A stretch of DNA of 64,000 nt from Xanthocytophaga agilis. Its GTDB lineage: Bacteria; Bacteroidota; Bacteroidia; Cytophagales; 172606-1. The translations under genes and the position numbers were made by a program. The first letter of the stretch is position 1, and every line of letters starts with the position of its first letter. Below the pieces are notes generated by a model. It worked only from the letters and a program-made list of their open reading frames with translations. It had not been told where the DNA came from and ran no database searches. The DNA is taken from NCBI RefSeq assembly GCF_030068605.1, contig NZ_JASJOU010000001.1, positions 186,001 through 250,000 of the forward strand, in the 5' to 3' direction. This document shows positions 19,445-29,231 of this stretch, piece by piece.

Positions 19445-20161
19445 TTACTTCAAATCAAAGAGATTAGCCACCCCTGGTGTACGGTGTGTTGTAAATCCTT
19501 CTCCATACAATACACCTATCCGATGGCCAAATTCTATTGCTCTGGCTTTCTGAAAATCCAGAAACTCAGGTTTGGAAATATGTGTAATAGGCTCACTACT
19601 TGAAGGATTAAAAAATTGAGTGCCGAATGCTTTTATAGAAGCTTCTTTTTTATCCCAGTAGGAGGAAATATCAACAATGATATCAGGTTCAATATAGGTA
19701 TCCTGGATAACATGATAAACAATCTTAGGGCGCCATGCCGATTGAGAAATGCCATTGTCAACTGTTTCAACTTTGGCTAATCCAGACAAAAAGCAACTGT
19801 CTCGTACTAGCTGGGCTGCTCTTCCATGGTCACAATGTCTGTCTGTAATGGCATTAGTAAGTACAATTTCTGGTTGGTATTTGCGTATGGCACGAATAAC
19901 CTCTAGTTGATATTCTTTTGTGTTTTCAAAAAAACCATCTGGTAGTCCCAGATTTTCTCGTACATCCAGTTGTAGAATAGCAGCAGATGCTGCTGCTTCT
20001 TGTTTGCGTATTTCCGGGGTGCCCCGAGTTCCTAGTTCGCCTCTGGTCAAGTCTACAATACCTATTTTTTTGCCTAGTGCTGCGTGAGCCAATAAAGTTC
20101 CGGAACAGGCAAGCTCTGCATCATCAGGATGAGCTACTATTGCCAGAATATCAATTTTCAT
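19445..20161 (-). CDS. bshB1: Bacillithiol biosynthesis deacetylase BshB1
   Basis: A 238-residue LmbE/PIG-L family metal-dependent deacetylase. The zinc motif AHPDDAE lies at residues 10-16, and DRHCDHGRAAQLV supplies the later His. DLTRGELGTRGTPE and NLGLPDGFF are typical of BshB1. The enzyme removes acetyl from N-acetylglucosaminyl-malate in cytosolic bacillithiol synthesis, a low-molecular-weight thiol used by many Bacteroidota. It starts 46 bases after the stop of the M23 peptidase gene and may be cotranscribed with it. Confidence 0.93.
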   Translation of the reverse strand: MKIDILAIVAHPDDAELACSGTLLAHAALGKKIGIVDLTRGELGTRGTPEIRKQEAAASAAILQLDVRENLGLPDGFFENTKEYQLEVIRAIRKYQPEIVLTNAITDRHCDHGRAAQLVRDSCFLSGLAKVETVDNGISQSAWRPKIVYHVIQDTYIEPDIIVDISSYWDKKEASIKAFGTQFFNPSSSEPITHISKPEFLDFQKARAIEFGHRIGVLYGEGFTTHRTPGVANLFDLK

Positions 20162-20207
20162 AAAGTATCTGCTTGCGCTTCTTGTATTTTCTTGGGATGT
20201 TATGTCT

Positions 20208-21212
20208 TTATCGTACTCTTAATCGCTGACCTGCGCGTATTGTTTTGCTACGCAGGTGGTTTAGTTTCATTAGTTTGGAAACGGTTGTTCCATGACGACT
20301 TGCTATTCCCCCCAATGTATCTCCTCTCCGCACTCTATAGTAAACAAGCCTTCTTACCATTGCTGACTTTTTCTGACCTATATAAGAGAAATGCTGAGGT
20401 AATAAATAAAAGTATTGTTGTCTCAATTTTTCTCCCATATAATCATACAATACATCAGAATTAAATGCGTTTCCCTGATAGCGAACTTCATAGTGAAGAT
20501 GAGGACCAGAGCTTCTTCCTGTACTTCCACCCAGACCAATTATATCTCCTGCTTTCACTAACTGACCTACTTCTACCAATTGCTTACTCATATGACCATA
20601 AAGAGTTTCTAATCCATTGTAATGGCGCAATAATACGAAGTATCCCCAACCACCTGCTTCATAACGCACAATCCGTACAATTCCATCAAATGCAGCACGA
20701 ATTGTATCACCTGTATTTAAGTCCAGATCTGTACCGTAATGCCATCTATAACCCCTAGAACCAAAATTAGAGTTAACTTTGGTATGAGTAAGTGGTAATG
20801 CCCAAAGCTGGCTTTGGGTTTCATCATAAAGCTGTATCTCTACACTGTCATCAAAATCTTTTGGATCAATTCCATAGGGATCTACATTTCGGGAATCCCA
20901 GACAGAATAGTATTCTGCGATTTTAATCCATGAAGAATCTACCCGCACCTCTTCCGTTACTTCTACGACACTTAATTCGCCTTCATCTATATCTGTGGTA
21001 TCCTCACTGACTACAGTGGGCCTGCGTTGAGGGTCAAAGCCAGGATGGTGTTTAGCCGGAGCTTCCTGTATTTCAGAAGGGATATCTTTTACTGTATCTT
21101 TTTTTTCTGTGGGCGCTTTTTTATTGAGAGGTTTGGTAAACTTATCACCTTCTTGTGCCAATGCCCATGAAATACAGAATAGAGTAAAAAGAAAACTAAT
21201 GAAAAAACGCAT
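20208..21212 (-). CDS. M23 family metallopeptidase with C-terminal LysM domain
   Basis: A 334-residue exported protein (signal peptide about 1-19). Residues 20-110 are a charged, Pro/Lys-rich linker. The LytM/M23 domain spans about 140-255. Zinc ligands are His158 and Asp162 (WHYGTDLD) and the His238-Leu-His240 motif (GPHLHYEV). A LysM peptidoglycan-binding domain occupies about 290-334 (YRVRRGDTLGGIASRHGT). It is predicted to cut peptidoglycan cross-links or to activate amidases in cell-wall remodelling. All catalytic residues are present, so it is likely active. Confidence 0.92.
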   Translation of the reverse strand: MRFFISFLFTLFCISWALAQEGDKFTKPLNKKAPTEKKDTVKDIPSEIQEAPAKHHPGFDPQRRPTVVSEDTTDIDEGELSVVEVTEEVRVDSSWIKIAEYYSVWDSRNVDPYGIDPKDFDDSVEIQLYDETQSQLWALPLTHTKVNSNFGSRGYRWHYGTDLDLNTGDTIRAAFDGIVRIVRYEAGGWGYFVLLRHYNGLETLYGHMSKQLVEVGQLVKAGDIIGLGGSTGRSSGPHLHYEVRYQGNAFNSDVLYDYMGEKLRQQYFYLLPQHFSYIGQKKSAMVRRLVYYRVRRGDTLGGIASRHGTTVSKLMKLNHLRSKTIRAGQRLRVR

Positions 21213-21417
21213 GATATATATATAAGCAGCTTGTCAATAGAGAAAGCTGGGCTTGTTTCAATGAATGAATAGTGAACCTGCTAAAAACGAAAGAAGCGTC
21301 GAAATAGTATTTTATACGTAACAAATTAATTAGTAATTCCTTTAAGCATATAGTATCAAGGAATATTTAGTATGTCTCTAGTTGTAATACAAATAGTATG
21401 ATTAGAAAATCCTACTA

Positions 21418-22362
21418 TTACAGACCTTTTGAGACAAGATAACGTTCTGCATCCAACGCTGCCATACAGCCCGTTCCTGCAGCTGTAACAGCCTGTCTAT
21501 AAATATTATCTTGTACATCTCCACAGGCAAATACACCCTCTACATTAGTACGGGTACTTCCTTTCTCTGTAATGATATATCCACTATCATCCATTTCCAA
21601 ATAAGGCTTAAATATATCAGAATTAGGTTGATGTCCTATTGCGACAAAGAAACCTTTAATAGCTATATCTTTCAATTCTCCGGTTTTTACATTTTTTACG
21701 CGAACGGCTTCAACTGCATGTTCTCCTAAGATCTCCTCAGTTTCTGAATTCCATAAGATTTCGATATTGGGAGTATTTTTAACTTTTTCCTGCATAATTA
21801 CTGATGCCCGCATTTGATCTTTGCGAATCAGCATATATACTTTATTACAGATTTTAGCCAGATAAGTAGCTTCCTCACAGGCAGTATCACCTGCTCCAAT
21901 AATAGCTACATCCAGTCCCCGATAAAAGAAACCATCACATACAGCACAGGCTGAAACTCCAAAGCCATTTAATCTTTTTTCAGAAGGTAAGCCCAGCCAT
22001 TTAGCGGATGCTCCTGTCGAAATAATGATAGTTTCTGCTTCTATGGTATGTGTATCATCTATAATGACTTTTCTGGCGCTATTAGAAAAATCGACACTTG
22101 TCGCAAGGCCAAAACGAATATCTGTCCCAAAACGAGCTGCTTGCTTCTGAAAATCATCCATCATTGTCGGACCCATAATCCCATCTGGATAACCTGGAAA
22201 GTTTTCGACATCATTGGTAATCATCAATTGTCCACCAGGCTGCAGGCCTTGATATAACACAGGTTTAAGACCAGCACGTGCAGCATAGATGGCAGCTGTA
22301 TATCCGGCAGGACCGGAGCCTATAATCAGGCATTGTACTTTTTCAATAGTAGTATTATCCAT
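21418..22362 (-). CDS. trxB: Thioredoxin-disulfide reductase
   Basis: A 314-residue low-molecular-weight thioredoxin reductase. It has an N-terminal FAD-binding motif (IIGSGPAGYTAA), the redox-active CAVC at residues 139-142 inside the NADPH domain, a second nucleotide-binding motif (VAIIGAGDTACEEA) and the C-terminal FAD segment GVFACGDVQD. It transfers electrons from NADPH to thioredoxin in the cytosol. It has its own promoter candidate and sits downstream of rpoD, from which a strong terminator separates it. Confidence 0.97.
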   Translation of the reverse strand: MDNTTIEKVQCLIIGSGPAGYTAAIYAARAGLKPVLYQGLQPGGQLMITNDVENFPGYPDGIMGPTMMDDFQKQAARFGTDIRFGLATSVDFSNSARKVIIDDTHTIEAETIIISTGASAKWLGLPSEKRLNGFGVSACAVCDGFFYRGLDVAIIGAGDTACEEATYLAKICNKVYMLIRKDQMRASVIMQEKVKNTPNIEILWNSETEEILGEHAVEAVRVKNVKTGELKDIAIKGFFVAIGHQPNSDIFKPYLEMDDSGYIITEKGSTRTNVEGVFACGDVQDNIYRQAVTAAGTGCMAALDAERYLVSKGL

Positions 22363-22408
22363 AAGTGTAAATGACTGTTTTTGTTAACTCCATAACAAAA
22401 ACGAGCAC

Positions 22409-22440
22409 CAAAGTTGCATAAAACAGAGGAGATGTGCAAA
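22409..22440 (-). promoter_or_regulatory. Candidate trxB promoter
   Basis: On the minus strand TTTG (22440-22437) is followed by 20 bases and CAACTTTG (22416-22409). This is one base off the Bacteroidota -7 consensus TAnnTTTG with normal spacing, and sits 47 bases before the trxB start. Confidence 0.5.
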
Positions 22441-22452
22441 AATAGTATCTCT

Positions 22453-22493
22453 ATAAAACAGAAAACCTCCAATATGGAGGTTTTCTGTTTTAT
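22453..22493 (-). terminator. Intrinsic terminator of rpoD
   Basis: A perfect 18-bp stem (22453-22470 with 22476-22493) with a 5-base loop, A/T-rich at its base. It lies 47 bases after the rpoD stop and before the trxB promoter, so it insulates the two genes. Confidence 0.9.
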
Positions 22494-22539
22494 GTAAGAA
22501 CAAAAATAAAGTTGATTTTCAATCTACTACTATACTGTA

Positions 22540-23403
22540 TTAACCCAGATATGGTTTCAATGCTTTGCTGCGTGATGTATGACGCAAACGACGAATTGCT
22601 TTTTCTTTAATCTGACGTACACGTTCCCGTGTTAAATTAAATTTCTCACCAATCTCTTCCAGTGTCATGGAATGCTCACCATTTAATCCAAAGTAAAGTG
22701 TAATTACATCCGCTTCACGTTGAGTTAGAGTAGATAAAGCTCTTTGTACTTCTCTACGTAATGAATCATTAATTAAACCTGCATCTGGAGTATCTTCGCT
22801 GTCGTTTTCCAGCACATCTAATAAGCTATTTTCTTCACCTTGTACAAATGGCGCATCCATAGATACATGGCGACCACTTATTTTCAGTGTATCAATAACC
22901 TCATTTGTTGGTACTTCCAATACTTCTGCTAATTCTTCTGGTGAAGGTTCACGTTCGTATTTCTGTTCTAATTCAGAGAATGTTTTAGATATTTTATTTA
23001 AAGAGCCTACACGGTTTAATGGTAAACGAACAATCCGTGATTGTTCTGCAAGTGCCTGTAGAATAGACTGTCGTATCCACCATACGGCATACGAAATAAA
23101 TTTAAAACCACGAGTTTCATCGAAACGTTGCGCTGCCTTAATAAGGCCCAGGTTTCCTTCATTAATCAAATCGCCTAGCGATAAGCCTTGATTCTGGTAT
23201 TGTTTTGCTACTGAAACTACGAAACGTAAGTTGGCTTTCGTAAGTTTTTCTAAGGCTAATTGATCGCCTTCCCGAATACGTTTTGCCAATTCAACTTCCT
23301 CGTCTGGGGTAAGCAAATCCACTTTACCAATCTCTTGTAGATATTTATCCAAAGATTGGCTTTCGCGGTTTGTAATTTGCTTGCTAATTTTTAGCTGTCT
23401 CAT
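22540..23403 (-). CDS. rpoD: Primary RNA polymerase sigma factor (RpoD/SigA)
   Basis: A 287-residue sigma-70 protein, the short form typical of Bacteroidota primary sigma factors, which lack most of region 1.1. Region 1.2 is [18 protein letters not shown]. Region 2 carries the -10-melting segment [16 protein letters not shown]. Region 3 follows. Region 4 has the helix-turn-helix [28 protein letters not shown]. It directs core polymerase to housekeeping promoters of the TTTG/TAnnTTTG class seen in this window. It is likely monocistronic. Confidence 0.97.
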   Translation of the reverse strand: MRQLKISKQITNRESQSLDKYLQEIGKVDLLTPDEEVELAKRIREGDQLALEKLTKANLRFVVSVAKQYQNQGLSLGDLINEGNLGLIKAAQRFDETRGFKFISYAVWWIRQSILQALAEQSRIVRLPLNRVGSLNKISKTFSELEQKYEREPSPEELAEVLEVPTNEVIDTLKISGRHVSMDAPFVQGEENSLLDVLENDSEDTPDAGLINDSLRREVQRALSTLTQREADVITLYFGLNGEHSMTLEEIGEKFNLTRERVRQIKEKAIRRLRHTSRSKALKPYLG

Positions 23404-23779
23404 TCTGAAATTGTATATTTTTAAGTAGCCTGCGTTAAATTACCTGATTTTTAAACGTCTGACCTAAGCCAAAAGTTCCGTTTTTAGTAGTATTTATTTT
23501 GAGGATATATGTATGATTTACAATCAATATATATCTTCATTTGATTAGTATGGAATCCTTTTATAAGGAAACACAAAATAAAATATATTTACAGACTATA
23601 GAATGTACTGATCAAGCAAACTTTAGACTACTACTTTCTGATGATCATATTATCGCTATATTTTCATTTATATACTAAGAAAAAACAGTATTGTATGAAT
23701 TCTTAAAATACAAATAAAAACAGGCATTCTTTGTTACTATCGAAAGAAAATATTTTGTGTCTCCATAATACTAAATTTT
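23404..23779. other. Intergenic region between pnp and rpoD
   Basis: This 376-base AT-rich gap lies upstream of rpoD and downstream of pnp. No consensus promoter, terminator hairpin or RNA gene was recognised by eye. Confidence 0.5.
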
Positions 23780-25921
23780 TTATGACTGAGCTGGCTTTCC
23801 TTCAGGTTTTGGTAACAAAACTTTTCGGGACAAACGATATTTACCAGTTTTCTTATCAATCTCTACCAATTTAACTTTTACTTCTTCGCCAACTTCCATT
23901 ACCCCTTCCATTGATTCCAAGCGATCCCATTTAATTTCAGATATGTGTAGCAAGCCATCTTTACCAGGTAAAAATTCAACAAATGCGCCAAATGGCATAA
24001 TAGTTTTTACCTTGCCATCATATACTTCTCCAATTTCAGGAACTGCAACAATACCTTTTACTCGACTAACCGCTTTTTTCATCGACTCGTCATTTGTTGC
24101 GAAGATATTAACATATCCGGCATTGTCTTTTTCTTCAATAACTACTGTAGCTCCTGATTCTTTTTGGATTTCCTGCACTACTTTACCTCCTGGCCCAATA
24201 ACTGCACCTATCTGGTTTTGCTCAATTCTGATTGTTACAGAACGAGGTGCATGTGGTTTCATCTCCGGACGAGGTTCACTAATAGTTTGATTCATTATTC
24301 CGAGAATATGTAACCGCCCTTTTTTTGCCTGAGACAATGCCTGAGCTAAAACTTCGTAAGAAAGTCCATCTACTTTGATATCCATCTGACAGGCTGTGAT
24401 CCCTTCTGCTGTGCCCGTTACTTTAAAGTCCATATCTCCCAGGTGATCTTCATCTCCCAGAATATCAGAAAGTACAGTATATTTTCCTGTCTTGCTATCT
24501 GAGATCATACCCATTGCAATACCAGAAACTGGTCCTTTGATTTTTACACCTGCATCCATAAGAGCTAAACTACCAGCACATACCGTAGCCATTGATGATG
24601 AACCATTAGATTCCAGAATATCAGAAACAACACGTATCGTATATGGGTTTTCATCCTCTGGAGGCAACACCTGCTTTAATGCGCGGAATGCAAGGTTACC
24701 ATGTCCAACTTCACGTCGTCCTGGTGCCCTATTAGGTTTTACTTCACCAGTAGAAAAACCAGGGAAGTTATAGTGTAACATGAATTTCTGATAACCAGAT
24801 AACATTACACTGTCAATAATTTGTTCATCTAATTTGGTTCCAAGTGTTACTGTCGTCAGAGATTGTGTTTCTCCACGGGTGAAGACAGATGAACCATGAG
24901 GGGAGGGAAGATAATCAACTTCGCACCAGATAGGACGAATTTCATCAGGTTTACGACCGTCCAGACGCTTGTTTTCGTTCAATGCAAGATTCCGGGCTGC
25001 ATCTTTCTCAATATCGTGATAATATTTTCCAACTAACGCCAAATCAATAGTATGATCCTCTGGCAAAGAAGCAATATACTCATCCTTTATGGCTTTAAAT
25101 GCTTCACTTCTACCATGTTTGTTTGCATTACCTGACTGAGCCACTGCATATACTTTATCATACAATAACTCATAAAGTTTAGCTTTGAGTTCGGGATCAT
25201 TTACTTCGTGAGAATATGTACGTTTTTCAGTCTTGCCGACTTCTGCTTCCAGTTCTTTTTGAGCCTGAATTTGTATTCTAATAGCCTCATGTGCTGTCTT
25301 TAATCCTTCAAGGATTTCTTCTTCCGATACCTCTTCACATGATCCTTCCACCATTAAAATATCTCTTGCTGAAGCAGCTACTACCAGGTCCATACGTGCA
25401 TTCTTAAGCTGAGTGCTGGTTGGATTAATTAAATATTGACCATCAACCTGTGCTACACGTACTTCAGAAATAGGACCATTGAAAGGAATATCTGATACGG
25501 CTAGTGCAGCAGATGCTGCTAGGCCTGCCAGAGCATCAGGTTGTACTTCAGCATCTGCAGAAATTAAAAATATATTTATTTGAACATCTGCATGAAAATC
25601 ATCCGGAAACATTGGCCGGATTGCCCGGTCTACCAGACGGCTGATTAAGATTTCATTGTCAGATAATTTTCCTTCACGACGTAGGAAACCACCAGGAATT
25701 TTACCTGCTGAGGCAAACTTTTCTTGATAATCAACAGAAAGGGGTAAAAAATCAACGCCAGCCTTTGCTTCCTGATTGGCAACAACTGTTGCCAGTAACA
25801 TTGCATTACCTTGTCGTACAACGACTGAACCATCAGCTTGTTTTGCGAGTTTACCAGTTTCTATCGTTATTTTTTGCCCGTTGGGCATTTCAAATGTCTT
25901 GGTGATTACGTTGGGATACAT
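23780..25921 (-). CDS. pnp: Polynucleotide phosphorylase
   Basis: About 713 residues from the Met at 25921. An upstream in-frame Met at 25945 adds eight residues that do not fit the family, so the later start is preferred ([10 protein letters not shown]). Two RNase PH domains are present, with [18 protein letters not shown] and [14 protein letters not shown] marking them, separated by the helical domain. A KH domain ([16 protein letters not shown]) and an S1 domain ([26 protein letters not shown]) follow. It degrades RNA 3'-5' using phosphate, in the cytosol. It lies downstream of rpsO in the same direction, as in many bacteria. Confidence 0.97.
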   Translation of the reverse strand: MYPNVITKTFEMPNGQKITIETGKLAKQADGSVVVRQGNAMLLATVVANQEAKAGVDFLPLSVDYQEKFASAGKIPGGFLRREGKLSDNEILISRLVDRAIRPMFPDDFHADVQINIFLISADAEVQPDALAGLAASAALAVSDIPFNGPISEVRVAQVDGQYLINPTSTQLKNARMDLVVAASARDILMVEGSCEEVSEEEILEGLKTAHEAIRIQIQAQKELEAEVGKTEKRTYSHEVNDPELKAKLYELLYDKVYAVAQSGNANKHGRSEAFKAIKDEYIASLPEDHTIDLALVGKYYHDIEKDAARNLALNENKRLDGRKPDEIRPIWCEVDYLPSPHGSSVFTRGETQSLTTVTLGTKLDEQIIDSVMLSGYQKFMLHYNFPGFSTGEVKPNRAPGRREVGHGNLAFRALKQVLPPEDENPYTIRVVSDILESNGSSSMATVCAGSLALMDAGVKIKGPVSGIAMGMISDSKTGKYTVLSDILGDEDHLGDMDFKVTGTAEGITACQMDIKVDGLSYEVLAQALSQAKKGRLHILGIMNQTISEPRPEMKPHAPRSVTIRIEQNQIGAVIGPGGKVVQEIQKESGATVVIEEKDNAGYVNIFATNDESMKKAVSRVKGIVAVPEIGEVYDGKVKTIMPFGAFVEFLPGKDGLLHISEIKWDRLESMEGVMEVGEEVKVKLVEIDKKTGKYRLSRKVLLPKPEGKPAQS

Positions 25922-26036
25922 ATGTATTATCAAATCAAAATTCAAAATATTTGCAACTATTGTGTGTATAAATACTGAAACTAATCATAACTTCCTATTA
26001 TTGAGAAAAGTAGATTGTTCCTTCATTATATTTCGT

Positions 26037-26061
26037 AAAAAAATCTGCCATTGAAAGGCAG
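26037..26061 (-). terminator. Weak terminator or attenuator upstream of pnp
   Basis: On the minus strand a 5-bp CTGCC/GGCAG stem with a 7-base loop is followed by A and seven T. It lies 116 bases before the pnp start. The short stem makes this tentative. Confidence 0.35.
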
Positions 26062-26207
26062 GTTTGGAGTGGCACCGATGGGAGAGAGACAATCAAGTCG
26101 GTGAGATATTAACTATTTTATTGATACTATTCCGCTTTAAATTTTATGGCTGCTTCTGTTGTGTTTAGGCATACACTAACCATTGACTTGCTAATGGCAA
26201 AAGAACG

Positions 26208-26241
26208 AAAAAAGGGAACTGCCCTTTGGTAAGTTCCCTTT
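26208..26241 (-). terminator. Intrinsic terminator of rpsO
   Basis: A 10-bp stem (26211-26220 with 26232-26241) with an 11-base loop. Its minus-strand tail is T-rich. It directly follows the rpsO stop. Confidence 0.8.
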
Positions 26242-26247
26242 GATGGC

Positions 26248-26523
26248 TTATTTTCTTATATTTAGCTCACCAATGATAGCACGATATCTTTCGATATCTA
26301 CTTTTTGAAGATAATCTAGTAATCTTCTTCTTTTACCAACCAGTTTCAACAAACCCAGACGAGTATCGTAGTCTTTTTTGTGAGTCTTAAGATGCTCGGT
26401 CAGGTGATTGATACGGTAAGTAAACAGTGCAATTTGTGCTTCTGGAGAACCGGTGTCAGTTGTCTTCTTCGCTTGTCCGTACTGCGCAAACAGTTCTTGT
26501 TTTTTTTCTAAAGTTAAATACAT
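26248..26523 (-). CDS. rpsO: 30S ribosomal protein S15
   Basis: A 91-residue protein covering full-length S15, which is usually 88-90 residues. [27 protein letters not shown] and [16 protein letters not shown] are the conserved helices that bind the 16S rRNA central domain. It has its own near-perfect promoter and a terminator. Confidence 0.97.
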   Translation of the reverse strand: MYLTLEKKQELFAQYGQAKKTTDTGSPEAQIALFTYRINHLTEHLKTHKKDYDTRLGLLKLVGKRRRLLDYLQKVDIERYRAIIGELNIRK

Positions 26524-26585
26524 TTTGTTTTTGCTTAAAATACTTATAATTTTTTAACAAAGAATGCCTATGCCAAAACAGACGG

Positions 26586-26617
26586 CAAAGATAGAAATAT
26601 ACTAATGTAAATACAAA
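26586..26617 (-). promoter_or_regulatory. rpsO promoter
   Basis: On the minus strand TTTG (26617-26614), a 20-base spacer and TATCTTTG (26593-26586) match the Bacteroidota consensus exactly. Predicted transcription starts about 55 bases before the rpsO ATG. Confidence 0.75.
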
Positions 26618-26649
26618 GAATAATATAAAATAATTTGTAAGAGAAAGCT

Positions 26650-28161
26650 CTACAACTGAGGAACCTCTTCATTTTTCTCCTCTGGTTTTAACTGAGGCAG
26701 AGATGATTTATCTGTTTTTTTGAAACGTGAGATAAATTTATTAAACGCAATTTTGTAAATGTCCGCATCAAACAATCGAGAGTCGTTGCGTGCTTGTCTT
26801 AGGAAAAACAAGCCAATCATAAATAGAACAAAGTCTGCCAGCCATGCTCCATATGGTATCTCCATCACACCTTCTCGTGCCCATTTTTCGCCCATTAAGG
26901 TTAATACATAAAATAAGATAAAGAATCCTATAGAGACAAGAACAGGCACTCCCAGCCCCCCTTTACGAATGATTGAGCCTAAAGGTGCTCCTATTAAAAA
27001 CATAGCCAGACAGGCTACAGATTGAGTAAATCGGCGGTGTCGTTCAATGGCAAAGATTCTATATTCTTTTTGTGCACTTTCCTGTTGATATTTACCTCCA
27101 TCCAGATTGCTCTTTACATTACGTGCCTGATTAATAGCTGTTTCAATAATGCTTACCTTTTTATAAGGAGGATCTTGCAGATGGGCACGTTCTGTTGAGT
27201 CTGCCCAATTAGTAGATCCATTGGTTAGTTTTATTTTTTGAGAAACGTTTGAGTTGAGCTGTTTTAAATGGTGGTAATAATATTGAGAAACTCCCGTCTC
27301 TGTGTTATGGATTTCTTTTTCGAGTTTTTTGTTCAAAGAATCTGCAGACTCCCGTAGTTCTTTGAAGTTTTTCATCAAGCGATCGTACTTGAACAATGAG
27401 GTAGGCGTTGTGTCCATTTCAAACGAAGCCAAACTAAAGACCATCTTTGTTCGTTTGAAGATATTGCGTATAAATTGTGCTTTTTGATCGCGACGATTGC
27501 TAGCTCCCTGATCATCATAAATAGTACCGTTAAATAACTCGAAAACGAGATATTTGCCATTCATGATGTTATACATTTGTGCTGAATCTGCAAGAATTAA
27601 ACGCGAGTTTCCGTGACCTTGACTATGATCGTAGATCATAAGTTCTTTCATGCTTTTACCATCTGGAAATTTCTTATTGGCTTTTATACTTACTCCTTCA
27701 AGACCACTATAGAAAATCCCCTCTTTAATAGATAGAGAAGGCTTTTTTTGCCGTATATCATATAATAGGCTATAGGCTCTCAGATTGGCTTTGGGTACAA
27801 TATTATTGTTAAACCAGAACGCAAATAAAGTCAATCCTACTGCGAAAATAAATACCGGTTGTAAGGCACGTAGCAAAGAAATACCTGAACTCTTAATGGC
27901 TGTTAACTCATTATATTCACCCAGGTTTCCAAATGCAATCAAGGAAGAAAGGAGAATCGAAAGAGGAAAGGCGACTGTTGAAGTATTAATACTGAAATAA
28001 AAGAGAAGTTTTATATAAACCAGAAAAGACAATCCCTTACCTACAATCTCATCAAAATACTTGACTAATGTCTGAGTTACAAATATAAAAACAACTACAG
28101 CAAAGGTAAGTACAAAAGGACCAAGAAACGCTTTTAATACCAAAATGTGTATCTTCTTCAT
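26650..28161 (-). CDS. LptF/LptG family permease
   Basis: A 503-residue YjgP/YjgQ-type membrane protein. Three transmembrane helices lie in the first ~120 residues (about 12-34, 50-78, 100-122) and three near the C-terminus (about 375-395, 405-425, 435-455). The large periplasmic beta-jellyroll region between them carries a coiled-coil insertion (about 265-300). In the LptB2FG complex it extracts lipopolysaccharide from the inner membrane. Bacteroidota usually have two such genes; only one is here. The charged C-terminal tail (to residue 503) is longer than in E. coli LptF (366 residues). Confidence 0.9.
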   Translation of the reverse strand: MKKIHILVLKAFLGPFVLTFAVVVFIFVTQTLVKYFDEIVGKGLSFLVYIKLLFYFSINTSTVAFPLSILLSSLIAFGNLGEYNELTAIKSSGISLLRALQPVFIFAVGLTLFAFWFNNNIVPKANLRAYSLLYDIRQKKPSLSIKEGIFYSGLEGVSIKANKKFPDGKSMKELMIYDHSQGHGNSRLILADSAQMYNIMNGKYLVFELFNGTIYDDQGASNRRDQKAQFIRNIFKRTKMVFSLASFEMDTTPTSLFKYDRLMKNFKELRESADSLNKKLEKEIHNTETGVSQYYYHHLKQLNSNVSQKIKLTNGSTNWADSTERAHLQDPPYKKVSIIETAINQARNVKSNLDGGKYQQESAQKEYRIFAIERHRRFTQSVACLAMFLIGAPLGSIIRKGGLGVPVLVSIGFFILFYVLTLMGEKWAREGVMEIPYGAWLADFVLFMIGLFFLRQARNDSRLFDADIYKIAFNKFISRFKKTDKSSLPQLKPEEKNEEVPQL

Positions 28162-28354
28162 AACTACTATGCTTTTATTGTTCTGCAGTATTTTAGACGG
28201 GATAATTTTTACACAGGAAATAGTTTTTAGAGTTTCCTCAAAAACTGTACCTGAGTTTGAAAAGCAAAGTAATATCTAATGATTTGTAAAAACTATACTT
28301 CGCACGTCATTATTTAGTAACCGAACAATAAAAGATTGGAAAATTGACTCTTAT

Positions 28355-28750
28355 TTAACCACCCACAGTTTCTTTTAAAGATGCTATCAGATTTTCCCAA
28401 AGTTCCTGAAGATCTTCTTCTTCAGCCATCTCTGAATAATCTGTGATCTTTACAAAGGATGACTGGGTTAACTCATTCTGATCGAATTTAAACTCAATGT
28501 AATTTGGGTCTGTAGATTCTTTTCCATCATCATCCAGAAACTCAAACTTAACATAACGGTTTAAACGTTGGGCTGCAATTTTTGCGTAATGAGGGCGATT
28601 GTCCCACTGAAAGCTGAATATTTTTTCACCATCTATGGAAACATCATCAGCAAACCATTGAGCCAAACCGGCAGGGGTAGTAAAGTAGGAAAAAAGCATT
28701 TTGGGAGATGCTTTCATCTCGTACTCAACTGAGAATTTAAATTTCTCCAT
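28355..28750 (-). CDS. START-like (SRPBCC fold) domain protein
   Basis: A 131-residue single-domain protein. The opening FSVEYEMKASPKMLFSYFTTPAGLAQWFADDV matches the helix-grip START/AHSA1-like family common in Bacteroidota. A hydrophobic cavity is expected, but its ligand is unknown. It is cytosolic, with no signal peptide. It is 193 bases upstream of the LptF/G gene, in the same direction. Confidence 0.85.
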   Translation of the reverse strand: MEKFKFSVEYEMKASPKMLFSYFTTPAGLAQWFADDVSIDGEKIFSFQWDNRPHYAKIAAQRLNRYVKFEFLDDDGKESTDPNYIEFKFDQNELTQSSFVKITDYSEMAEEEDLQELWENLIASLKETVGG

Positions 28751-28798
28751 TTGTAAAAGATTTAGTGCCAGGTATTATTGCAAATATTGAAAAAAAAA

Positions 28799-28831
28799 TT
28801 TGTAAATTAAAATAAAAACTTCATACCTTTG
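28799..28831 (+). promoter_or_regulatory. tRNA-Met promoter
   Basis: TTTG (28799-28802), a 21-base spacer and TACCTTTG (28824-28831) match the Bacteroidota consensus. The tRNA starts 12 bases later. Confidence 0.7.
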
Positions 28832-28842
28832 TGACCCAATTC

Positions 28843-28916
28843 GGCGAGGTAGCTCAGTTGGTTAGAGCACAGGATTCATAACCCTGAGGCCACGGGTTCA
28901 ACTCCCGTCCTCGCTA
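28843..28916 (+). tRNA. tRNA-Met (anticodon CAT)
   Basis: A 74-base cloverleaf. The acceptor stem GGCGAGG pairs with CCTCGCT (one terminal G-U). The D arm is GCTC/GAGC. The anticodon loop TTCATAA carries CAT, and the T arm is ACGGG/CCCGT around TTCAACT. CCA is not encoded. It is elongator-type rather than initiator, since the anticodon stem lacks the three G-C pairs of tRNA-fMet. A lysidine-modified tRNA-Ile would share the CAT anticodon, but overall it resembles Bacteroidota tRNA-Met. Confidence 0.93.
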
Positions 28917-28929
28917 CTCATTCAAGAAC

Positions 28930-28964
28930 GCCCTGTAAGCAGCAGCTTATGGGGCTTTTTTTTT
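28930..28964 (+). terminator. Intrinsic terminator of tRNA-Met
   Basis: An 11-bp stem with two G-U pairs (28930-28940 with 28945-28955), a 4-base loop and nine T in a row. Confidence 0.9.
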
Positions 28965-29094
28965 CATTTCCGGCAAGTTGCTAAAATTATTTAATTATGC
29001 TAGACTTTCAGATATTTTTTCATTGACTGTTCAGTAGCATAGTTAGTGTGTTAGTAGTAACTCAATGAGCTCCTGTAGGATATGTGATAAAGTC

Positions 29095-29124
29095 TTTGGG
29101 TATAATGTAAAAGCATTACCTTTG
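29095..29124 (+). promoter_or_regulatory. Candidate promoter of the S8 protease gene
   Basis: TTTG (29095-29098), an 18-base spacer and TACCTTTG (29117-29124). It implies a leader of about 100 bases before the ATG at 29232. Confidence 0.6.
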
Positions 29125-29231
29125 TACATCTTTAAACAAGACTTTTTTGTCAGTTTTACTTCTTTGAAGAATGCATTTGCATGAGATTTGTTCATAACTA
29201 AAATTATGTCTCATTAATTATTTTCTTTTAT

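Larger units (their letters stand above)
25922..26247. other. rpsO-pnp intergenic region
   Basis: This 326-base spacer holds the rpsO terminator at its rpsO end and a weak hairpin with a T-tract nearer pnp (listed separately). A further 6-bp inverted repeat (caccga/tcggtg, about 26073-26103) is too short to call. Confidence 0.5.

Noticed and set aside
28843-28916. tRNA-Ile with lysidine (CAT anticodon)
   Set aside because: Anticodon alone cannot exclude it, but the overall sequence resembles Bacteroidota elongator tRNA-Met.
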